Source: Oscillospiraceae bacterium (GTDB lineage Bacteria; Bacillota; Clostridia; Oscillospirales; JAAYXM01). From it: a DNA stretch of 64,000 nt. How positions within the stretch are numbered: the stretch's first letter is position 1; each line of letters begins with the position of its first letter. The stretch spans positions 124,001 through 188,000 of the forward strand of contig SVMJ01000001.1 in NCBI GenBank assembly GCA_015067485.1, given 5' to 3'. The notes under the pieces are model-generated. The model had not been told where the DNA came from, searched no databases, and saw only the letters and a program-made list of their open reading frames with translations. The position numbers and the translations under genes were made by a program. This document shows positions 36,853 to 48,433 of this stretch, piece after piece.

Positions 36853-39279
36853 CTACACAAGCGGTTTCACATCCCAAATTTGTTCTGCATATTCGCTTAC
36901 ACTGCGATCTGCCGCAAAGCGACCGGATCCCGCAATGTTGACCAGGCACTTGCGATTCCATGCATCTCTGTCCGCATACTGCTCGCTTGCGAGTGCTTGT
37001 GCACGGCAGTAATCGTCAAAGTCCGCCAATACCATATAGGTATCACAGAAAAGCAGCGAGTCTGCAATCTCGGGATATGCACTGCGAAGCGCACCCACAC
37101 CGACACCTTCGCGCAAACGGTCAAGGATCTTGCGCAGAGCTGGGTTGGAATGATAGTAGTTGCTCGGAACATAACTGCGGTCGCGTGTGATTCTTTCCAC
37201 TTCATTCGCACGCAAGCCGAACAGGAACATATTATCGTTTCCAACGGTTTCAAAAATCTCAACATTTGCGCCGTCGAGCGTCCCGATGGTGAGTGCCCCG
37301 TTCATCATAAACTTCATATTACCGGTGCCGGACGCTTCTTTGCCCGCAATGGAAATCTGTTCGGAAAGATCTGCTGACGGGATCAGGCGTTCCGCAAGGG
37401 TAACGTTATAGTCTTCCAAGAATACCACGCTGAGTTTGTCTTTGCATACAGGATCTGCATTGATCTCAGATGCAAGAGAATGGATCAGGCGGATAATTTG
37501 CTTTGCCATATAATATCCTGCCGCCGCCTTTGCGCCAAACAAATAGGTTTTCGGGCGGAAGGAGACATGCGGATTTTCTTTGATGATGTCAAAGTCTCGC
37601 ATGATATGCAAGACATTGAGTAGTTGACGCTTGTATTCGTGCAGGCGTTTCGCCTGTACGTCAAAGATGGAATCGGGCGACACCGAGATTCCGTACTGCT
37701 TGGAAATCAACTCCGACATCCCTGCTTTATTCCCACGTTTGATCTGCTCAAGTGCACGCAGAACATCACGGTCATCAGAAAACTTGAGTAAGTTTTTAAG
37801 TTCAGACGGACGCTTTAAGAACCCATCACCAATGAGTTCGCAAATCAGATTGGTCAGTTTGGGATTTGCCTGAGAGAGCCAACGGCGATGTGCGATACCG
37901 TTGGTCACGTTTGTAAATTTCCCCGGGAACATCTTGTGATAATCGCTAAACACTTTTTCTTTTAAGATATCGCTGTGGAGAGCAGAAACACCGTTGACCG
38001 AGAAGCAGGTCGCAATGCACAGGTTCGCCATACGAACTTCATCGTTTGCGATGATGGAAAGTCTGCTTATACGTTCCGGGTCATACGGGAAGCTCACGCA
38101 CAAATCTTCAAAGAAGCGGCGGTTGATTTCTTCCACGATCTGATAAATTCTCGGAAGTAGTTGACGGAACATGGGAACTGTCCAACGCTCCAACGCTTCT
38201 GCCATAATGGTATGGTTGGTGTATGCCATGCAGTTTTTGGTAATATCCCATGCCTGATCCCAGCCGTATCCTTCTTCATCGATCAGAATACGCATCAGTT
38301 CCGGGATTGCAACAGTTGGATGGGTATCGTTGATATGAACGACCGCTTTTTCCGCAAAGTTTTCCATCGTGCCATACTGGGCCTTATGGCGTTTGACGAT
38401 GCACTGAATGGTTGCAGAGACGAAGAAATACTGTTGTTTTAAGCGCAAGGACTTCCCTTCATAGTGAGTATCTTCCGGATACAACACTTTGGAGATAACT
38501 TCGCACATTGCTTTCTGTTCCATCGCTTTTGCGTACTCGCCCTGTGAGAATAGACGCATATCGATTGTGTTTTTGGACTTCGCGCTCCAAAGACGGAGGG
38601 TATCAACGGTTTCATTACGGAAACCGGAAACCAACATATCATTGGGGACCGCGAGCACCGTGTCATAATCGGTGTGGACAAAATTCAACTTTCCGTTTTC
38701 AAACGTGGTGTAAACGTTACCGCCGAAACGCACTTCCTGAATTTCATCCATGCGCGGAACCATCCAAACATTTCCGCTACCGAGCCATTCATCCGGAAGT
38801 TCGACTTGTTTCCCTTCGATGAATTTCTGACGGAAAATGCCATACTCATACAGAATGGAAAAGCCCATTGCGGGATAATCCTGTGCGGTCAGCGCATCCA
38901 AATAGCACGCGGCAAGACGACCCAAGCCACCGTTCCCGAGACCCGGATCGCGCTCGATTTCTGCCAGTTCATCTACTGAAGTTCCGCAATCACGCAGCAC
39001 TTCATTGAATGCTTCAGTCAACTCCAGGTTGCTCAAGTGGTTTTTGAAGTTTCTACCCATCAAAAACTCCATAGACAGGTAATATACCTGCTTACTTTGG
39101 TTCTGTTCCACCCGATCGACCGTTTGGTTGCGGCGCTCCATCAGAAGATCGCGCACCAGAAACGCGCACGCCATATACATCTGCTCGGGTGTTGCCTCGG
39201 GAATTTCTTTCCCAAAGTGGCGGTGCAACTTCAAAGTTAGTGCTTCTTTTAACTCTTTTTTGCTGAGAATAAGTTTCAT
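36853..39279 (-). CDS. glgP: Glycogen/starch phosphorylase
   Basis: YYLSMEFLMGR, GNGGLGRLAACYLDAL, EASGTGNMKFMMNGALTIGTLDGANVE. Confidence 0.97.
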   Translation of the reverse strand: MKLILSKKELKEALTLKLHRHFGKEIPEATPEQMYMACAFLVRDLLMERRNQTVDRVEQNQSKQVYYLSMEFLMGRNFKNHLSNLELTEAFNEVLRDCGTSVDELAEIERDPGLGNGGLGRLAACYLDALTAQDYPAMGFSILYEYGIFRQKFIEGKQVELPDEWLGSGNVWMVPRMDEIQEVRFGGNVYTTFENGKLNFVHTDYDTVLAVPNDMLVSGFRNETVDTLRLWSAKSKNTIDMRLFSQGEYAKAMEQKAMCEVISKVLYPEDTHYEGKSLRLKQQYFFVSATIQCIVKRHKAQYGTMENFAEKAVVHINDTHPTVAIPELMRILIDEEGYGWDQAWDITKNCMAYTNHTIMAEALERWTVPMFRQLLPRIYQIVEEINRRFFEDLCVSFPYDPERISRLSIIANDEVRMANLCIATCFSVNGVSALHSDILKEKVFSDYHKMFPGKFTNVTNGIAHRRWLSQANPKLTNLICELIGDGFLKRPSELKNLLKFSDDRDVLRALEQIKRGNKAGMSELISKQYGISVSPDSIFDVQAKRLHEYKRQLLNVLHIMRDFDIIKENPHVSFRPKTYLFGAKAAAGYYMAKQIIRLIHSLASEINADPVCKDKLSVVFLEDYNVTLAERLIPSADLSEQISIAGKEASGTGNMKFMMNGALTIGTLDGANVEIFETVGNDNMFLFGLRANEVERITRDRSYVPSNYYHSNPALRKILDRLREGVGVGALRSAYPEIADSLLFCDTYMVLADFDDYCRAQALASEQYADRDAWNRKCLVNIAGSGRFAADRSVSEYAEQIWDVKPLV

Positions 39280-39307
39280 CCTATCTTTACCTCACAGTGA
39301 TTCGGTT

Positions 39308-40741
39308 CTAAGAGATCAGATCCCGGTACAGTTTCTGATACTGTTTTGCGGAGTTTTTCCAAGTGAAATCAGAGGAAATGCCCTGTTTGACCAGCGCTTC
39401 CCAAGCATCTTTTTCATGGAAGATCTCGCACGCGTAATCGATCGTATGGAGCATTTGATATGCATCACAATGCTCAAACGAGAATCCGTTTCCGCTCTTG
39501 TTTTCGCGATTGTACGGTGTAACCGTGTCTTTGAGACCACCGGTCGCACGAACGATCGGAATCGTGCCGTAGTTGAGCGCGATCATTTGCGCCAAGCCGC
39601 ACGGTTCACTGCGCGACGGCATCAAAAACATATCGCAACCCGCATAAACTTTCTGTGCCAAATCGGTATTGAATGCAATGTGAACCGAAAGTTTCGACGG
39701 ATACTGCCACTGCAGATCTCTTAAGAACTGCTCATACTGCCAATCGCCGGTCCCAACAACGATGAGTTGCAGGTCACGTTCCAAAATCTTGCTCAGAACC
39801 TGGGTGACCATATCAATGCCCTTATGACTGACCAAACGCGTGACCATGCCGACAAGCGGAATATCCGCGTTGACCGGAAGGTTGAGCATTTTCTGAAGTT
39901 CTGCTTTATTGGTGGCCTTTCCGGAAAGGTCATCAGCAGAGTATTTTGCAAACAAGCGCTTATCGGTTTTCGGATTAAACGCCTTTTTGCTGATGCCGTT
40001 TAAGATACCGGAAACTTTGCCTTTGTGGAATTCCAAAACAGTTTCGAGCCCGTGTGCAAATTCCGCACTTTGAATCTCCGAAGCATAAGACGGACTGACC
40101 GTGGTCACCCAATCCGAGCAAACAATAGCACTCTTCATGAAGTTGACCGCGCCGCCATGTTCCATAAATCCGTTGTCAAATTCTTCTTCGGAGATACCCA
40201 GTACATTCCCCATAATATCGCGGCCGAACTTCCCTTGATACTCGATGTTGTGAATGGTGAAGACGGTTTTGATGCGATCATATTCGGGTTTCGTGTGATA
40301 AAGCAGACGCAGATAGACCGGAACCAAAGCGGTCTGCCAATCATGGCAATGGATCACATCGGGCATTTCATCCATAAGCGGCAACACTTCGAGAATTGCA
40401 CGGGAGAAAAACGCAAAGCGCTCTGCATCGTCGTAACAGCCGTACATCGCATCCCCGCGTTTGAAATAGTATTCATTGTCAATGAAATACCATTTCACTC
40501 CGTCCTGTTCCAGCAGGAACAGTCCGCAATACTGATTTCTCCACGCAACCGGAACAAAGATGTTTGCAATAAATGTCATCTGATCCTTTACAGACCCAGC
40601 AACTTTTTCATAAAGCGGAACCACGCAGGAGACTTCGCAGTTTTTCCCTTTTAGCGCGACAGGAAGAGAACCGATGACATCTCCGAGTCCCCCGGATTTT
40701 GCGAATGGCGCCGCTTCCGATGCAGCAAATAAAACTCTCAT
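39308..40741 (-). CDS. glgA: Glycogen synthase
   Basis: VLFAASEAAPFAKSGGLGDVIGSLP N-term; MPSRSEPCGLAQMIALNYGTIPIVRATGGLKDTV. Confidence 0.97.
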   Translation of the reverse strand: MRVLFAASEAAPFAKSGGLGDVIGSLPVALKGKNCEVSCVVPLYEKVAGSVKDQMTFIANIFVPVAWRNQYCGLFLLEQDGVKWYFIDNEYYFKRGDAMYGCYDDAERFAFFSRAILEVLPLMDEMPDVIHCHDWQTALVPVYLRLLYHTKPEYDRIKTVFTIHNIEYQGKFGRDIMGNVLGISEEEFDNGFMEHGGAVNFMKSAIVCSDWVTTVSPSYASEIQSAEFAHGLETVLEFHKGKVSGILNGISKKAFNPKTDKRLFAKYSADDLSGKATNKAELQKMLNLPVNADIPLVGMVTRLVSHKGIDMVTQVLSKILERDLQLIVVGTGDWQYEQFLRDLQWQYPSKLSVHIAFNTDLAQKVYAGCDMFLMPSRSEPCGLAQMIALNYGTIPIVRATGGLKDTVTPYNRENKSGNGFSFEHCDAYQMLHTIDYACEIFHEKDAWEALVKQGISSDFTWKNSAKQYQKLYRDLIS

Positions 40742-40753
40742 GGATACCCTCCT

Positions 40754-41872
40754 CTAAATCTTATTCCCTTTCGCGATCACGATCGGATAAGTTTCCGCTC
40801 CGATCATATGTTTCCCTGCGGAAATGGTAACAAGTTTATCCGAAATACAATGTTCAACGACCGCATTCTCCCCGATCTCGCAGTCCTGCATGATGACCGA
40901 GTTACGGATGCACGCACCCTTGGCAACATGGACACTACGGAAAATCACCGAGTTTTCAACTGTTCCTTCAATGATACAACCATCTGCGATCATACTGTTT
41001 TTCACGCGAGAATTTTCTCCGTAATAAGTTGGAACTTCATCACGGACTTTGGTGAGAATATTGCCCTTTGCAAACAATGCCTGCTGGACATCCGGTCGCA
41101 AAAGATTACGATGTGCCTGGAAGAAAGTCTCGACCGAATCCACTTTTTCCACATAGCCTTGAATGGGATATCCGTAGAGATCCAAATCCTTCGTCATACC
41201 CTGCAAAATATCACGTTCAAAGTCGAGTTTGTTATGTGCAATACACTGACAAAGCAAAAATTCCAAAAGTTCACGCTCAATCAGATAGACCCCAAGTAAC
41301 ATATCGCTGTGCAGTTGAATTGCCTGATTGACCGCAACATCCGTGATGCGGCCGTCATCAGCTACCTGAATAAATGTATTATTTGCAAAACGGTGTGTTT
41401 CAAACACATCCTTTTGATAAACTGCGGTCATGTACGCATTTTTTTCGATATGAAAACGGAACAAATCACGGTAATCGATTTGCGTAACCACATTTGCATC
41501 GGACAGCAAAATATGCTTACTGCCGCAATGACGGATGTAATCCAAAACACCGTAAAGCGCTTCGATCTTACTGTCGCTCAAATTGCGTTTGACATTGAAA
41601 TCAAGCGACGGTGGAAGAATGGTGAGTCCGCCTTTTTTGCGGTTGAGATCCCATTCTTTGCCCGAGCCCAAATGATCCATCAAAGAATAATAATTGTTGC
41701 GGGTAACCACACCAACCGTCTGGATCCCTGCATTGACCATATTGGACAAAGTGAAGTCAATGAGACGGTAACGACCGCCGAACGGGACGGATGCAACGGT
41801 TCTCTGTCCACACAAATCACGCATCGCATCGCATTTTTCTTGAGCCAGAATAATTCCTGTTGTATTTTTCAT
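40754..41872 (-). CDS. glgD: Glucose-1-phosphate adenylyltransferase subunit GlgD
   Basis: Divergent GlgC-like N-term; RYRLIDFTLSNMVNAGIQTVGVVTRNNYYSLMDHLGSGKEWDLNRKKGG. Confidence 0.93.
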   Translation of the reverse strand: MKNTTGIILAQEKCDAMRDLCGQRTVASVPFGGRYRLIDFTLSNMVNAGIQTVGVVTRNNYYSLMDHLGSGKEWDLNRKKGGLTILPPSLDFNVKRNLSDSKIEALYGVLDYIRHCGSKHILLSDANVVTQIDYRDLFRFHIEKNAYMTAVYQKDVFETHRFANNTFIQVADDGRITDVAVNQAIQLHSDMLLGVYLIERELLEFLLCQCIAHNKLDFERDILQGMTKDLDLYGYPIQGYVEKVDSVETFFQAHRNLLRPDVQQALFAKGNILTKVRDEVPTYYGENSRVKNSMIADGCIIEGTVENSVIFRSVHVAKGACIRNSVIMQDCEIGENAVVEHCISDKLVTISAGKHMIGAETYPIVIAKGNKI

Positions 41873-41883
41873 TCCCATTCACC

Positions 41884-43077
41884 TCACAATGTTGCGTCAA
41901 CGATGCTGCCGGCTTCAACTACCGCACCGGGTTCCACCACAGCACCGTTTCCGAGGACTGTAATTTTTCTGCCATCCGGTCCCGGCTCTGCGCCGATTTT
42001 TGCGCCGCACTTGACGTGCACGCCCTCTGCTAAAATCGCATATTCAACAACCGCGCCGGGTTCGATCACAACGCCCGGCATCAAGATTGAATGACGTACC
42101 ACCGCATCACGCTGGATCTGCACATCGTAGAAAACCACCGAGTCTTCCACCTTACCGTGCACTTGGCATCCCTCTGCGATCATGCAGCGATTGAGTTCCG
42201 CACTGTCCGAAACGAACTGCGGTGGCTGGATGGGGTTTCGTGCATAAATACGCCATTTGGGATCCCACAACTGCAAACCGCTGGTTTCGGGAGTGAGTGC
42301 ATCCATATTAGACTCCCAAAGGCTGTCGATGGTTCCGACGTCTTTCCAATATCCCTTATACTCATACGCGAGCATTTTGCATCCGTCAGCCAGCATTTTG
42401 GGAATGATGTCATGCCCAAAGTCATTCTTGCTCTCCGGATTTGTATCATCTTCCTGCAAGAACTTTTTGAGCACCTTCCAAGAGAAGATGTAAACACCCA
42501 TGGATGCCATCGTACTTTTGGGCTGTTTGGGTTTTTCTTCAAATTCATAAATCGTCCCGTCATCACGGACATTCATGATACCGAAACGCGATGCTTCTTC
42601 AATGGGAACGTTGATAACCGCGATGGTGCAGTCCGCACCCGCCTTTTTATGTTCCTGAAGCATCCAGTCATAATTCATTTTGTAAATATGGTCGCCCGAA
42701 AGAACCAGCACGTATTCGGGATCATAGGTCTCGATAAAGTTGACATTCTGAAAAACCGCGTTTGCAGTACCTTTATACCAGTCTCCACGCGAACTGGTCA
42801 TGTACGGCGGCAAAATTGCAATACCACCACTATTTCTGTCCAAATCCCACGGCTGTCCGTTTCTGATATATGTGTTAAGTTCCAGCGGCTGATACTGTGT
42901 CAGAACACCAACCGTGTCGATACCGGAGTTGATGCAGTTGGAAAGCGGAAAATCGATGATTCGATATTTGCCGCCAAACGGAACCGCAGGTTTTGCCACG
43001 TTTTTGGTGAGCACAGACAGTCGGCTTCCCTGTCCACCTGCCAGGAGCATCGCGATACATTCTTTCTTTCTCAACAT
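41884..43077 (-). CDS. glgC: Glucose-1-phosphate adenylyltransferase
   Basis: [56 protein letters not shown]. Confidence 0.97.
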   Translation of the reverse strand: MLRKKECIAMLLAGGQGSRLSVLTKNVAKPAVPFGGKYRIIDFPLSNCINSGIDTVGVLTQYQPLELNTYIRNGQPWDLDRNSGGIAILPPYMTSSRGDWYKGTANAVFQNVNFIETYDPEYVLVLSGDHIYKMNYDWMLQEHKKAGADCTIAVINVPIEEASRFGIMNVRDDGTIYEFEEKPKQPKSTMASMGVYIFSWKVLKKFLQEDDTNPESKNDFGHDIIPKMLADGCKMLAYEYKGYWKDVGTIDSLWESNMDALTPETSGLQLWDPKWRIYARNPIQPPQFVSDSAELNRCMIAEGCQVHGKVEDSVVFYDVQIQRDAVVRHSILMPGVVIEPGAVVEYAILAEGVHVKCGAKIGAEPGPDGRKITVLGNGAVVEPGAVVEAGSIVDATL

Positions 43078-44990
43078 GATTTTTCCGCCTTCTTTCTTGT
43101 TTTGTTCGGAACATAGAAAAGAGTTGCGCTCATCGGCGGGACGGTAATGGAAACCGAGTGTGTCTTCCCGTTCCAGCCGATTTCTTCAATCGGGATCTGT
43201 ATTTCACTTGCGATGTTTTGACCTCCGAATTCCTCGGAATCACTTGTAAACACGCGTTTGACCAAGCCTGTCGCAGGAATTCCGATGCGATAGTTTTCGC
43301 GCAGTACCGGCGCCAAATTCAGAACCACCATCACACGACTTCCCTCATCATTCTCGCGCAGGAAAGCAAAGATGTTGTTCTCATAGTCGTCGGAAATCAG
43401 CCATGTGAATCCGTCTTCGGAATCGTCTTTCTGCCAAAGTTCCGAATGCGACAAATATACTTGATTGAGTGCTCTGATATATTCCTGATGTTTTTGATGT
43501 GCGGGGTATGCCAAAAGCAGCCAATCGAGTTCCCGGTTCTCGTTCCACTCGATGAATTGTCCGAATTCATTCCCCATGAAACTGAGCTTTTTCCCAGGAA
43601 GGAACATCATATACGCCATCATGGCGCGGAGAGATGCGAATTTCGCGTCATAATCCCCGGGTTGTTTGTTGATCAGAGAGCACTTGCCGTGCACCACTTC
43701 ATCGTGGGATAACGGCAAGATGTAATTTTCTGAAAAGGCATAATTCAAAATATGCGTGATCATACCGTGATGATGTTTTCGGAAAATCGGGTCGGTCGAG
43801 AAATAGCGCAAACTGTCATTCATCCAACCCATGTTCCACTTGAAATGGAATCCCAGTCCCCCGTCATACGGCGGTTTTGTAACAAGCGGCCACATGGTGG
43901 ATTCTTCCGCAATCATCAGCGCACTCGGATACTCGGTAGCAACATTTGAATTGAGTGTTTGCAAAAATGAGATGGCTTCCAAGTTTTCATTTCCGCCATA
44001 TTGATTCGGTCGCCACTCGCCGCCTTGTTTTCCGTAATCCAAATACAGCATACTCGCGACGGCATCCACGCGGATGCCGTCCAGATGAAAGTACTCCATC
44101 CAGAACATTGCGCTGGAAACAAGGAAACAACGCACTTCGTTTCTTCCGTAGTCAAAAATGCGTGTACCCCAATCCGAATGCTCGCGTTTGAGCGGATCGG
44201 AATATTCATACAGACAAGTCCCGTCAAACTCATACAACCCGTGTGCATCCTTCGGAAAATGTGCCGGAACCCAGTCAAGCAAAACCCCGATCCCGTTCTG
44301 ATGGCAAACATCCACAAGATACATCAAGTCTTTCGGAGTTCCATAGCGAGAGGTCGCGGCATAATACCCGGTCACCTGATATCCCCACGATCCGTCATAA
44401 GGATACTCGTTGAGTGGTAAAAACTCGATATGTGTGTATCCCATTTTTTTGACATAAGGCACCAAATCCTCCGCCATCTGGCGGTATGAATAAAAAGACC
44501 CGTCCGGATGCTTTTTCCAGGATCCGAGTTGCACCTCGTAAATATTCATCGGGGACTTGTACGGATTCTTGCCCGCCTGTGCCTTCAGCCATTTTTTATC
44601 GTGCCATTCATAACCGTCGATGCGATAAAGTTTTGACGCAGTCGCAGGACGTGTCTCCGCGTGCACAGCATATGGGTCTGCTTTCAAAACCATCGAACCG
44701 TCGCCACGCACGATGGCAAATTTATACCCGTCAAACTCCTTTGCGTTTTCGACCAGCGTCTCCCAAACACCTTGCTCGGTCACGCGCTTCATCGGTGCCG
44801 CTTCATGATCCCAGCCGTTGAAATCACCTACTACCGAGACAGAAGCCGCATTGGGTGCCCATACGCGGAAGATGACGCCTTCTTTGCAGAAGTGCGCACC
44901 CAGGTACCGATACGCGCGAAAATTCGTTCCTTCATGGAACAGATACGCCGCCAAATTCCCGGAATCTGTTTTCTGTTTCTTCGCGCACAC
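43071..44990 (-). CDS. glgB: 1,4-alpha-glucan branching enzyme
   Basis: [53 protein letters not shown] motifs. Confidence 0.97.
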   Translation of the reverse strand: MCAKKQKTDSGNLAAYLFHEGTNFRAYRYLGAHFCKEGVIFRVWAPNAASVSVVGDFNGWDHEAAPMKRVTEQGVWETLVENAKEFDGYKFAIVRGDGSMVLKADPYAVHAETRPATASKLYRIDGYEWHDKKWLKAQAGKNPYKSPMNIYEVQLGSWKKHPDGSFYSYRQMAEDLVPYVKKMGYTHIEFLPLNEYPYDGSWGYQVTGYYAATSRYGTPKDLMYLVDVCHQNGIGVLLDWVPAHFPKDAHGLYEFDGTCLYEYSDPLKREHSDWGTRIFDYGRNEVRCFLVSSAMFWMEYFHLDGIRVDAVASMLYLDYGKQGGEWRPNQYGGNENLEAISFLQTLNSNVATEYPSALMIAEESTMWPLVTKPPYDGGLGFHFKWNMGWMNDSLRYFSTDPIFRKHHHGMITHILNYAFSENYILPLSHDEVVHGKCSLINKQPGDYDAKFASLRAMMAYMMFLPGKKLSFMGNEFGQFIEWNENRELDWLLLAYPAHQKHQEYIRALNQVYLSHSELWQKDDSEDGFTWLISDDYENNIFAFLRENDEGSRVMVVLNLAPVLRENYRIGIPATGLVKRVFTSDSEEFGGQNIASEIQIPIEEIGWNGKTHSVSITVPPMSATLFYVPNKTRKKAEKSC

Positions 44991-45074
44991 GGAAACCCCT
45001 CCCTCAGAAAAAAGAACTTTATATACACATTATAATAAATTTCCCGCATTTATGCAAATAATTTCATAAAAAAC

Positions 45075-45110
45075 AAAAAAGCAAAACCGTCAATACGATT
45101 CTGCTTTTTT
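45075..45110 (-). terminator. Candidate terminator at 3' end of CPBP gene
   Basis: Imperfect inverted repeat AAAAAAGCA...TGCTTTTTT. Confidence 0.5.
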
Positions 45111-45908
45111 GCTTCCGACACACGCGAGCATAAAAGTGCATACAAATACCGCGACCATGAGCGAAACTTTATCCACAAAGGCATCGGTAACAGGTGAAAA
45201 ATTTGCCGCATTGAACGCGATGTGCATACACACAGATCCCCACAAACTTCCGCTTTTGAGACGTACAAAGCACAGAAGCAAACCAAGCGCAAATGCGTAT
45301 GTCATCTGAATCGGCCCGGCATGTACGACCGCGAAGAGTGCAGACGAGATCAGCACCGCAATTGGAGTGTTCATCCCCTTTTGCAGAGCGCGCAAAAGTG
45401 CCCCACGGAAGACGATTTCTTCCACAAGCGGCGCAACGATGAGCGCAGTAACAAGCACAAGTGCAAGCGAACCGCCAAAGAACTGCTCCATTTCGCCGTT
45501 GTACGCTTCCATCAAATCACGCGGGAGTGCCAATGCATCGATCACGCGGATCACCAAACCATACAACGCAACGCCCGCAAACGGGGCACCGATCACACTT
45601 AAAACATTTGGCACATAAAACCCCGCATAGTCGCGCAAAGTTTCCCTACGGCGGCAAAATGCCAACCAGTACAAAAGAACTACCACCAGATTGGAAACCA
45701 AAACAGTTTCAACAGTCTGCGCGGAAAAGAGTTCCATCACGTGTTCAAAGAAAATCTCATTTTGCACCTGCATTTGATTTGCGCCAAATTCCAACGCAGT
45801 GATCACAACATCCGACAAAAGCACCAAGACCTGACCGAGCAACCCGGAAAGCAGATAGATCACAAGAAGCGACACCGCATCGAACAAGTTCAACATGCGC
45901 TTTTTCAA
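45090..45908 (-). CDS. CPBP family intramembrane glutamic endopeptidase
   Basis: [17 protein letters not shown] and [11 protein letters not shown] motifs in a multi-TM protein. Confidence 0.88.
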   Translation of the reverse strand: MKKRMLNLFDAVSLLVIYLLSGLLGQVLVLLSDVVITALEFGANQMQVQNEIFFEHVMELFSAQTVETVLVSNLVVVLLYWLAFCRRRETLRDYAGFYVPNVLSVIGAPFAGVALYGLVIRVIDALALPRDLMEAYNGEMEQFFGGSLALVLVTALIVAPLVEEIVFRGALLRALQKGMNTPIAVLISSALFAVVHAGPIQMTYAFALGLLLCFVRLKSGSLWGSVCMHIAFNAANFSPVTDAFVDKVSLMVAVFVCTFMLACVGSKKAESY

Positions 45909-46036
45909 CCCGATTCATCACCCTTCTCTGTAATGAAAAAATTATACTATATTTTCCCACTAAAAGCAATATTTCAAAAAAACTATCTGCTCCGGGTCTT
46001 AAAATTATAAAATCTCACAAAATATCTTCACGCATA

Positions 46037-46065
46037 TTGAAATCCAAATCAAATTGTGTCATAAT
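46037..46065 (+). promoter_or_regulatory. Sigma-A promoter for guaA
   Basis: TTGAAA, 17 bp, CATAAT. Confidence 0.65.
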
Positions 46066-46102
46066 ATCTACATTGATTTTATCACAAACGGAGGAATTAC
46101 CA

Positions 46103-47083
46103 ATGCAAAACAACAAACGCCCGGATTCTATGGCGCGTATCAACACGCCGGAACTTGCAAACGCGTTTATCGAAGAGCAGGTTGCTGCCATCCGCGCTCA
46201 GGTTGGTAACAAGAAAGTTCTGCTCGCACTCTCCGGCGGTGTCGACTCTTCCGTCGTTGCTGCACTTCTCATCAAAGCAATCGGAAAACAGCTGGTCAGC
46301 GTTCACGTCAACCACGGTCTGCTTCGCAAAGGCGAACCGGAGCAAGTCGTTGAAGTGTTCCGCAATCAGTTGGATGCAAACCTGATCTATGTTGATGCGG
46401 TCGATCGCTTCTTATCCAAGCTCGAAGGTGTTGCAGAACCTGAGCGCAAGCGTAAAATCATCGGCGCCGAATTCATCCGTGTCTTTGAAGAAGAAGCACG
46501 CAAGTTGGAAGGCATTGAATTCCTTGCTCAGGGTACCATCTACCCGGATATTTTGGAAAGCGGTCCGGTCAAAGCCCACCATAACGTCGGTGGTCTGCCG
46601 GACGATATGCAGTTTGACCTGGTCGAACCGCTCAAGTTCCTGTACAAAGACGAAGTCCGCGTGGTCGGTGTAGCACTCGGTCTGCCGCACTCTATGGTTT
46701 ATCGTCAGCCGTTCCCCGGTCCGGGTCTCGGTGTTCGTTGCCTTGGCGCAATCACCCGCGAGCGCTTGGAAGCAGTCCGTGAATCCGACGCGATCCTTCG
46801 TGAAGAATTCGCAAAAAACGGTTTGGAAGGTAAGGTTTGGCAGTACTTCACTGCGGTTCCGGACTTCAAGTCCGTCGGTGTCAAAGACGATGCTCGCACC
46901 TATGCTTACCCGGTCATCATCCGCGCAGTCAACACAGTCGACGCAATGACCGCGACCGTTGAAGACATCCCGTTTGCTCTTCTCCAGCATATCACCCAGC
47001 GCATCACCAGCGAAGTAGAAAACGTCAATCGCGTTCTCTACGACCTGACCCCGAAACCCACCGGCACTATCGAGTGGGAATAA
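46103..47083 (+). CDS. guaA: GMP synthase ATP-pyrophosphatase subunit without glutamine amidotransferase domain
   Basis: [18 protein letters not shown]-loop; [24 protein letters not shown]-term [18 protein letters not shown]; 327 aa, no GATase region upstream. Confidence 0.92.
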   Translation: MQNNKRPDSMARINTPELANAFIEEQVAAIRAQVGNKKVLLALSGGVDSSVVAALLIKAIGKQLVSVHVNHGLLRKGEPEQVVEVFRNQLDANLIYVDAVDRFLSKLEGVAEPERKRKIIGAEFIRVFEEEARKLEGIEFLAQGTIYPDILESGPVKAHHNVGGLPDDMQFDLVEPLKFLYKDEVRVVGVALGLPHSMVYRQPFPGPGLGVRCLGAITRERLEAVRESDAILREEFAKNGLEGKVWQYFTAVPDFKSVGVKDDARTYAYPVIIRAVNTVDAMTATVEDIPFALLQHITQRITSEVENVNRVLYDLTPKPTGTIEWE

Positions 47084-47238
47084 ACACCGAGCGCTGCCGG
47101 TGGCAGATACAGCGAAGTGTTTGTTGCGCCGCGTCCGAAATAACAAAGCGCATTTTGCACCAATGTTATTTCGGGCTACCGCAAGCGGGTTCCTTCTACC
47201 TTTTATGACAGAAAAGCCGATGGTTCGCCATCGGCTTT
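47082..47238 (+). other. Cluster of stem-loops immediately 3' of guaA
   Basis: AAACAC..CGCTG/CAGCG..GTGTTT; CCGAAATAACA/TGTTATTTCGG; AAAGCCGATGG-ttcg-CCATCGGCTTT. Confidence 0.55.
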
Positions 47239-47291
47239 CGACTTGCAATGACACGATAAAATGTATATAATATTCCCAAAGAAAGGAGATC

Positions 47292-47834
47292 ATGCGAAAA
47301 ATGTGGGACTTGTTTTGGACGTTTGCCAAAGTGGGTGTGATGACCTTCGGTGGCGGTTATGCGATGCTTCCAATCTTGCAACGTGAAGTGGTAGAAAACA
47401 AGCACTTTGCAACTGAAGAAGAATTGATGGACTATTTTGCCATTGGACAATGTACTCCAGGGGTCATCGCGGTCAACACCGCGACTTTTATCGGAAAAAA
47501 ACACAAAGGGACTTTGGGGGCAATCTTCGCAACGCTCGGCGTGGTCTTCCCTTCTCTGATTATCATTATGCTTCTCGCGGGCGTGATCGAAGCGTTCTCT
47601 CACATCGCATGGGTACAGCACGCGTTTGGTGGGATTCGCGTTTGTGTTTGCGTTTTAATCTTAAATGCGGTGGTGAAACTCGGCAAAAAGTCCATTGTCG
47701 ACACCGCAACTCTGATTATATTCCTTTTGGTGGCAGTCGGGAGTTTCTTCACATCGATTAGTCCTGTCATCTTTGTCGTGCTTGCGGCGAGTGCGGGAAT
47801 CATTCTCAAATCGATCGGAGGGAAACGTGCATGA
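47292..47834 (+). CDS. Chromate transporter (CHR) family, first half
   Basis: FAKVGVMTFGGGYAMLPILQREVV and QCTPGVIAVNTATFIG motifs. Confidence 0.92.
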   Translation: MRKMWDLFWTFAKVGVMTFGGGYAMLPILQREVVENKHFATEEELMDYFAIGQCTPGVIAVNTATFIGKKHKGTLGAIFATLGVVFPSLIIIMLLAGVIEAFSHIAWVQHAFGGIRVCVCVLILNAVVKLGKKSIVDTATLIIFLLVAVGSFFTSISPVIFVVLAASAGIILKSIGGKRA

Positions 47835-48418
47835 TGTTGTATCTCCGTTTGTTTTATGAATTTTTCAAAACCGGTCTATTCGCGGTCGGTGGTGGCATGG
47901 CAACCATCCCGTTTCTCTACAACCTATCTGATGCGACCGGCTGGTTTTCGCGCAATGATCTTGCCAATCTGATTGCGGTCGGCGAATCCACTCCGGGTCC
48001 CATCGGGGTCAACATGGCGACTTACGTCGGATACGTTACCGGTGCGGAACATGGTACTCTCTCAGCGATTTTGGGAGCGGTCACTGCAACCTTGGGATTG
48101 ATTACTCCGTCCGTAATTGTCATTCTAATTATCTCCATGATTTTGAGCGCATTCCGCGAAAGCAAAATCGTAAACAATGCATTTTACGCGCTTCGTCCCG
48201 CTTCGACGGGACTCATCTCCGCCGCGGGGCTCAGCGTGATTGTCTCCAATCTGTTTTTTGCAGAACAGGGGCTTACTCCTTCCTGCATCAACTGGAAAGG
48301 CTGGATCCTTGCAATCATTCTTTGGCTTCTCACGAATAAAGTAAAAGCCACAAAAACTTGGCATCCGATCATCTTCATCGGGATTTCCGCCTTAGTCGGG
48401 ATCCTGTTTGCAATGTAA
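47831..48418 (+). CDS. Chromate transporter (CHR) family, second half
   Basis: FFKTGLFAVGGGMATIPFLYNL and ESTPGPIGVNMATYVGY motifs; overlaps previous gene by 4 nt. Confidence 0.92.
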   Translation: MMLYLRLFYEFFKTGLFAVGGGMATIPFLYNLSDATGWFSRNDLANLIAVGESTPGPIGVNMATYVGYVTGAEHGTLSAILGAVTATLGLITPSVIVILIISMILSAFRESKIVNNAFYALRPASTGLISAAGLSVIVSNLFFAEQGLTPSCINWKGWILAIILWLLTNKVKATKTWHPIIFIGISALVGILFAM

Positions 48419-48433
48419 AAGGAGGTACATACA

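Noticed and set aside
47292-48418. Split chromate transporter as a novelty
   Set aside because: Adjacent short-chain CHR half genes are a known arrangement.
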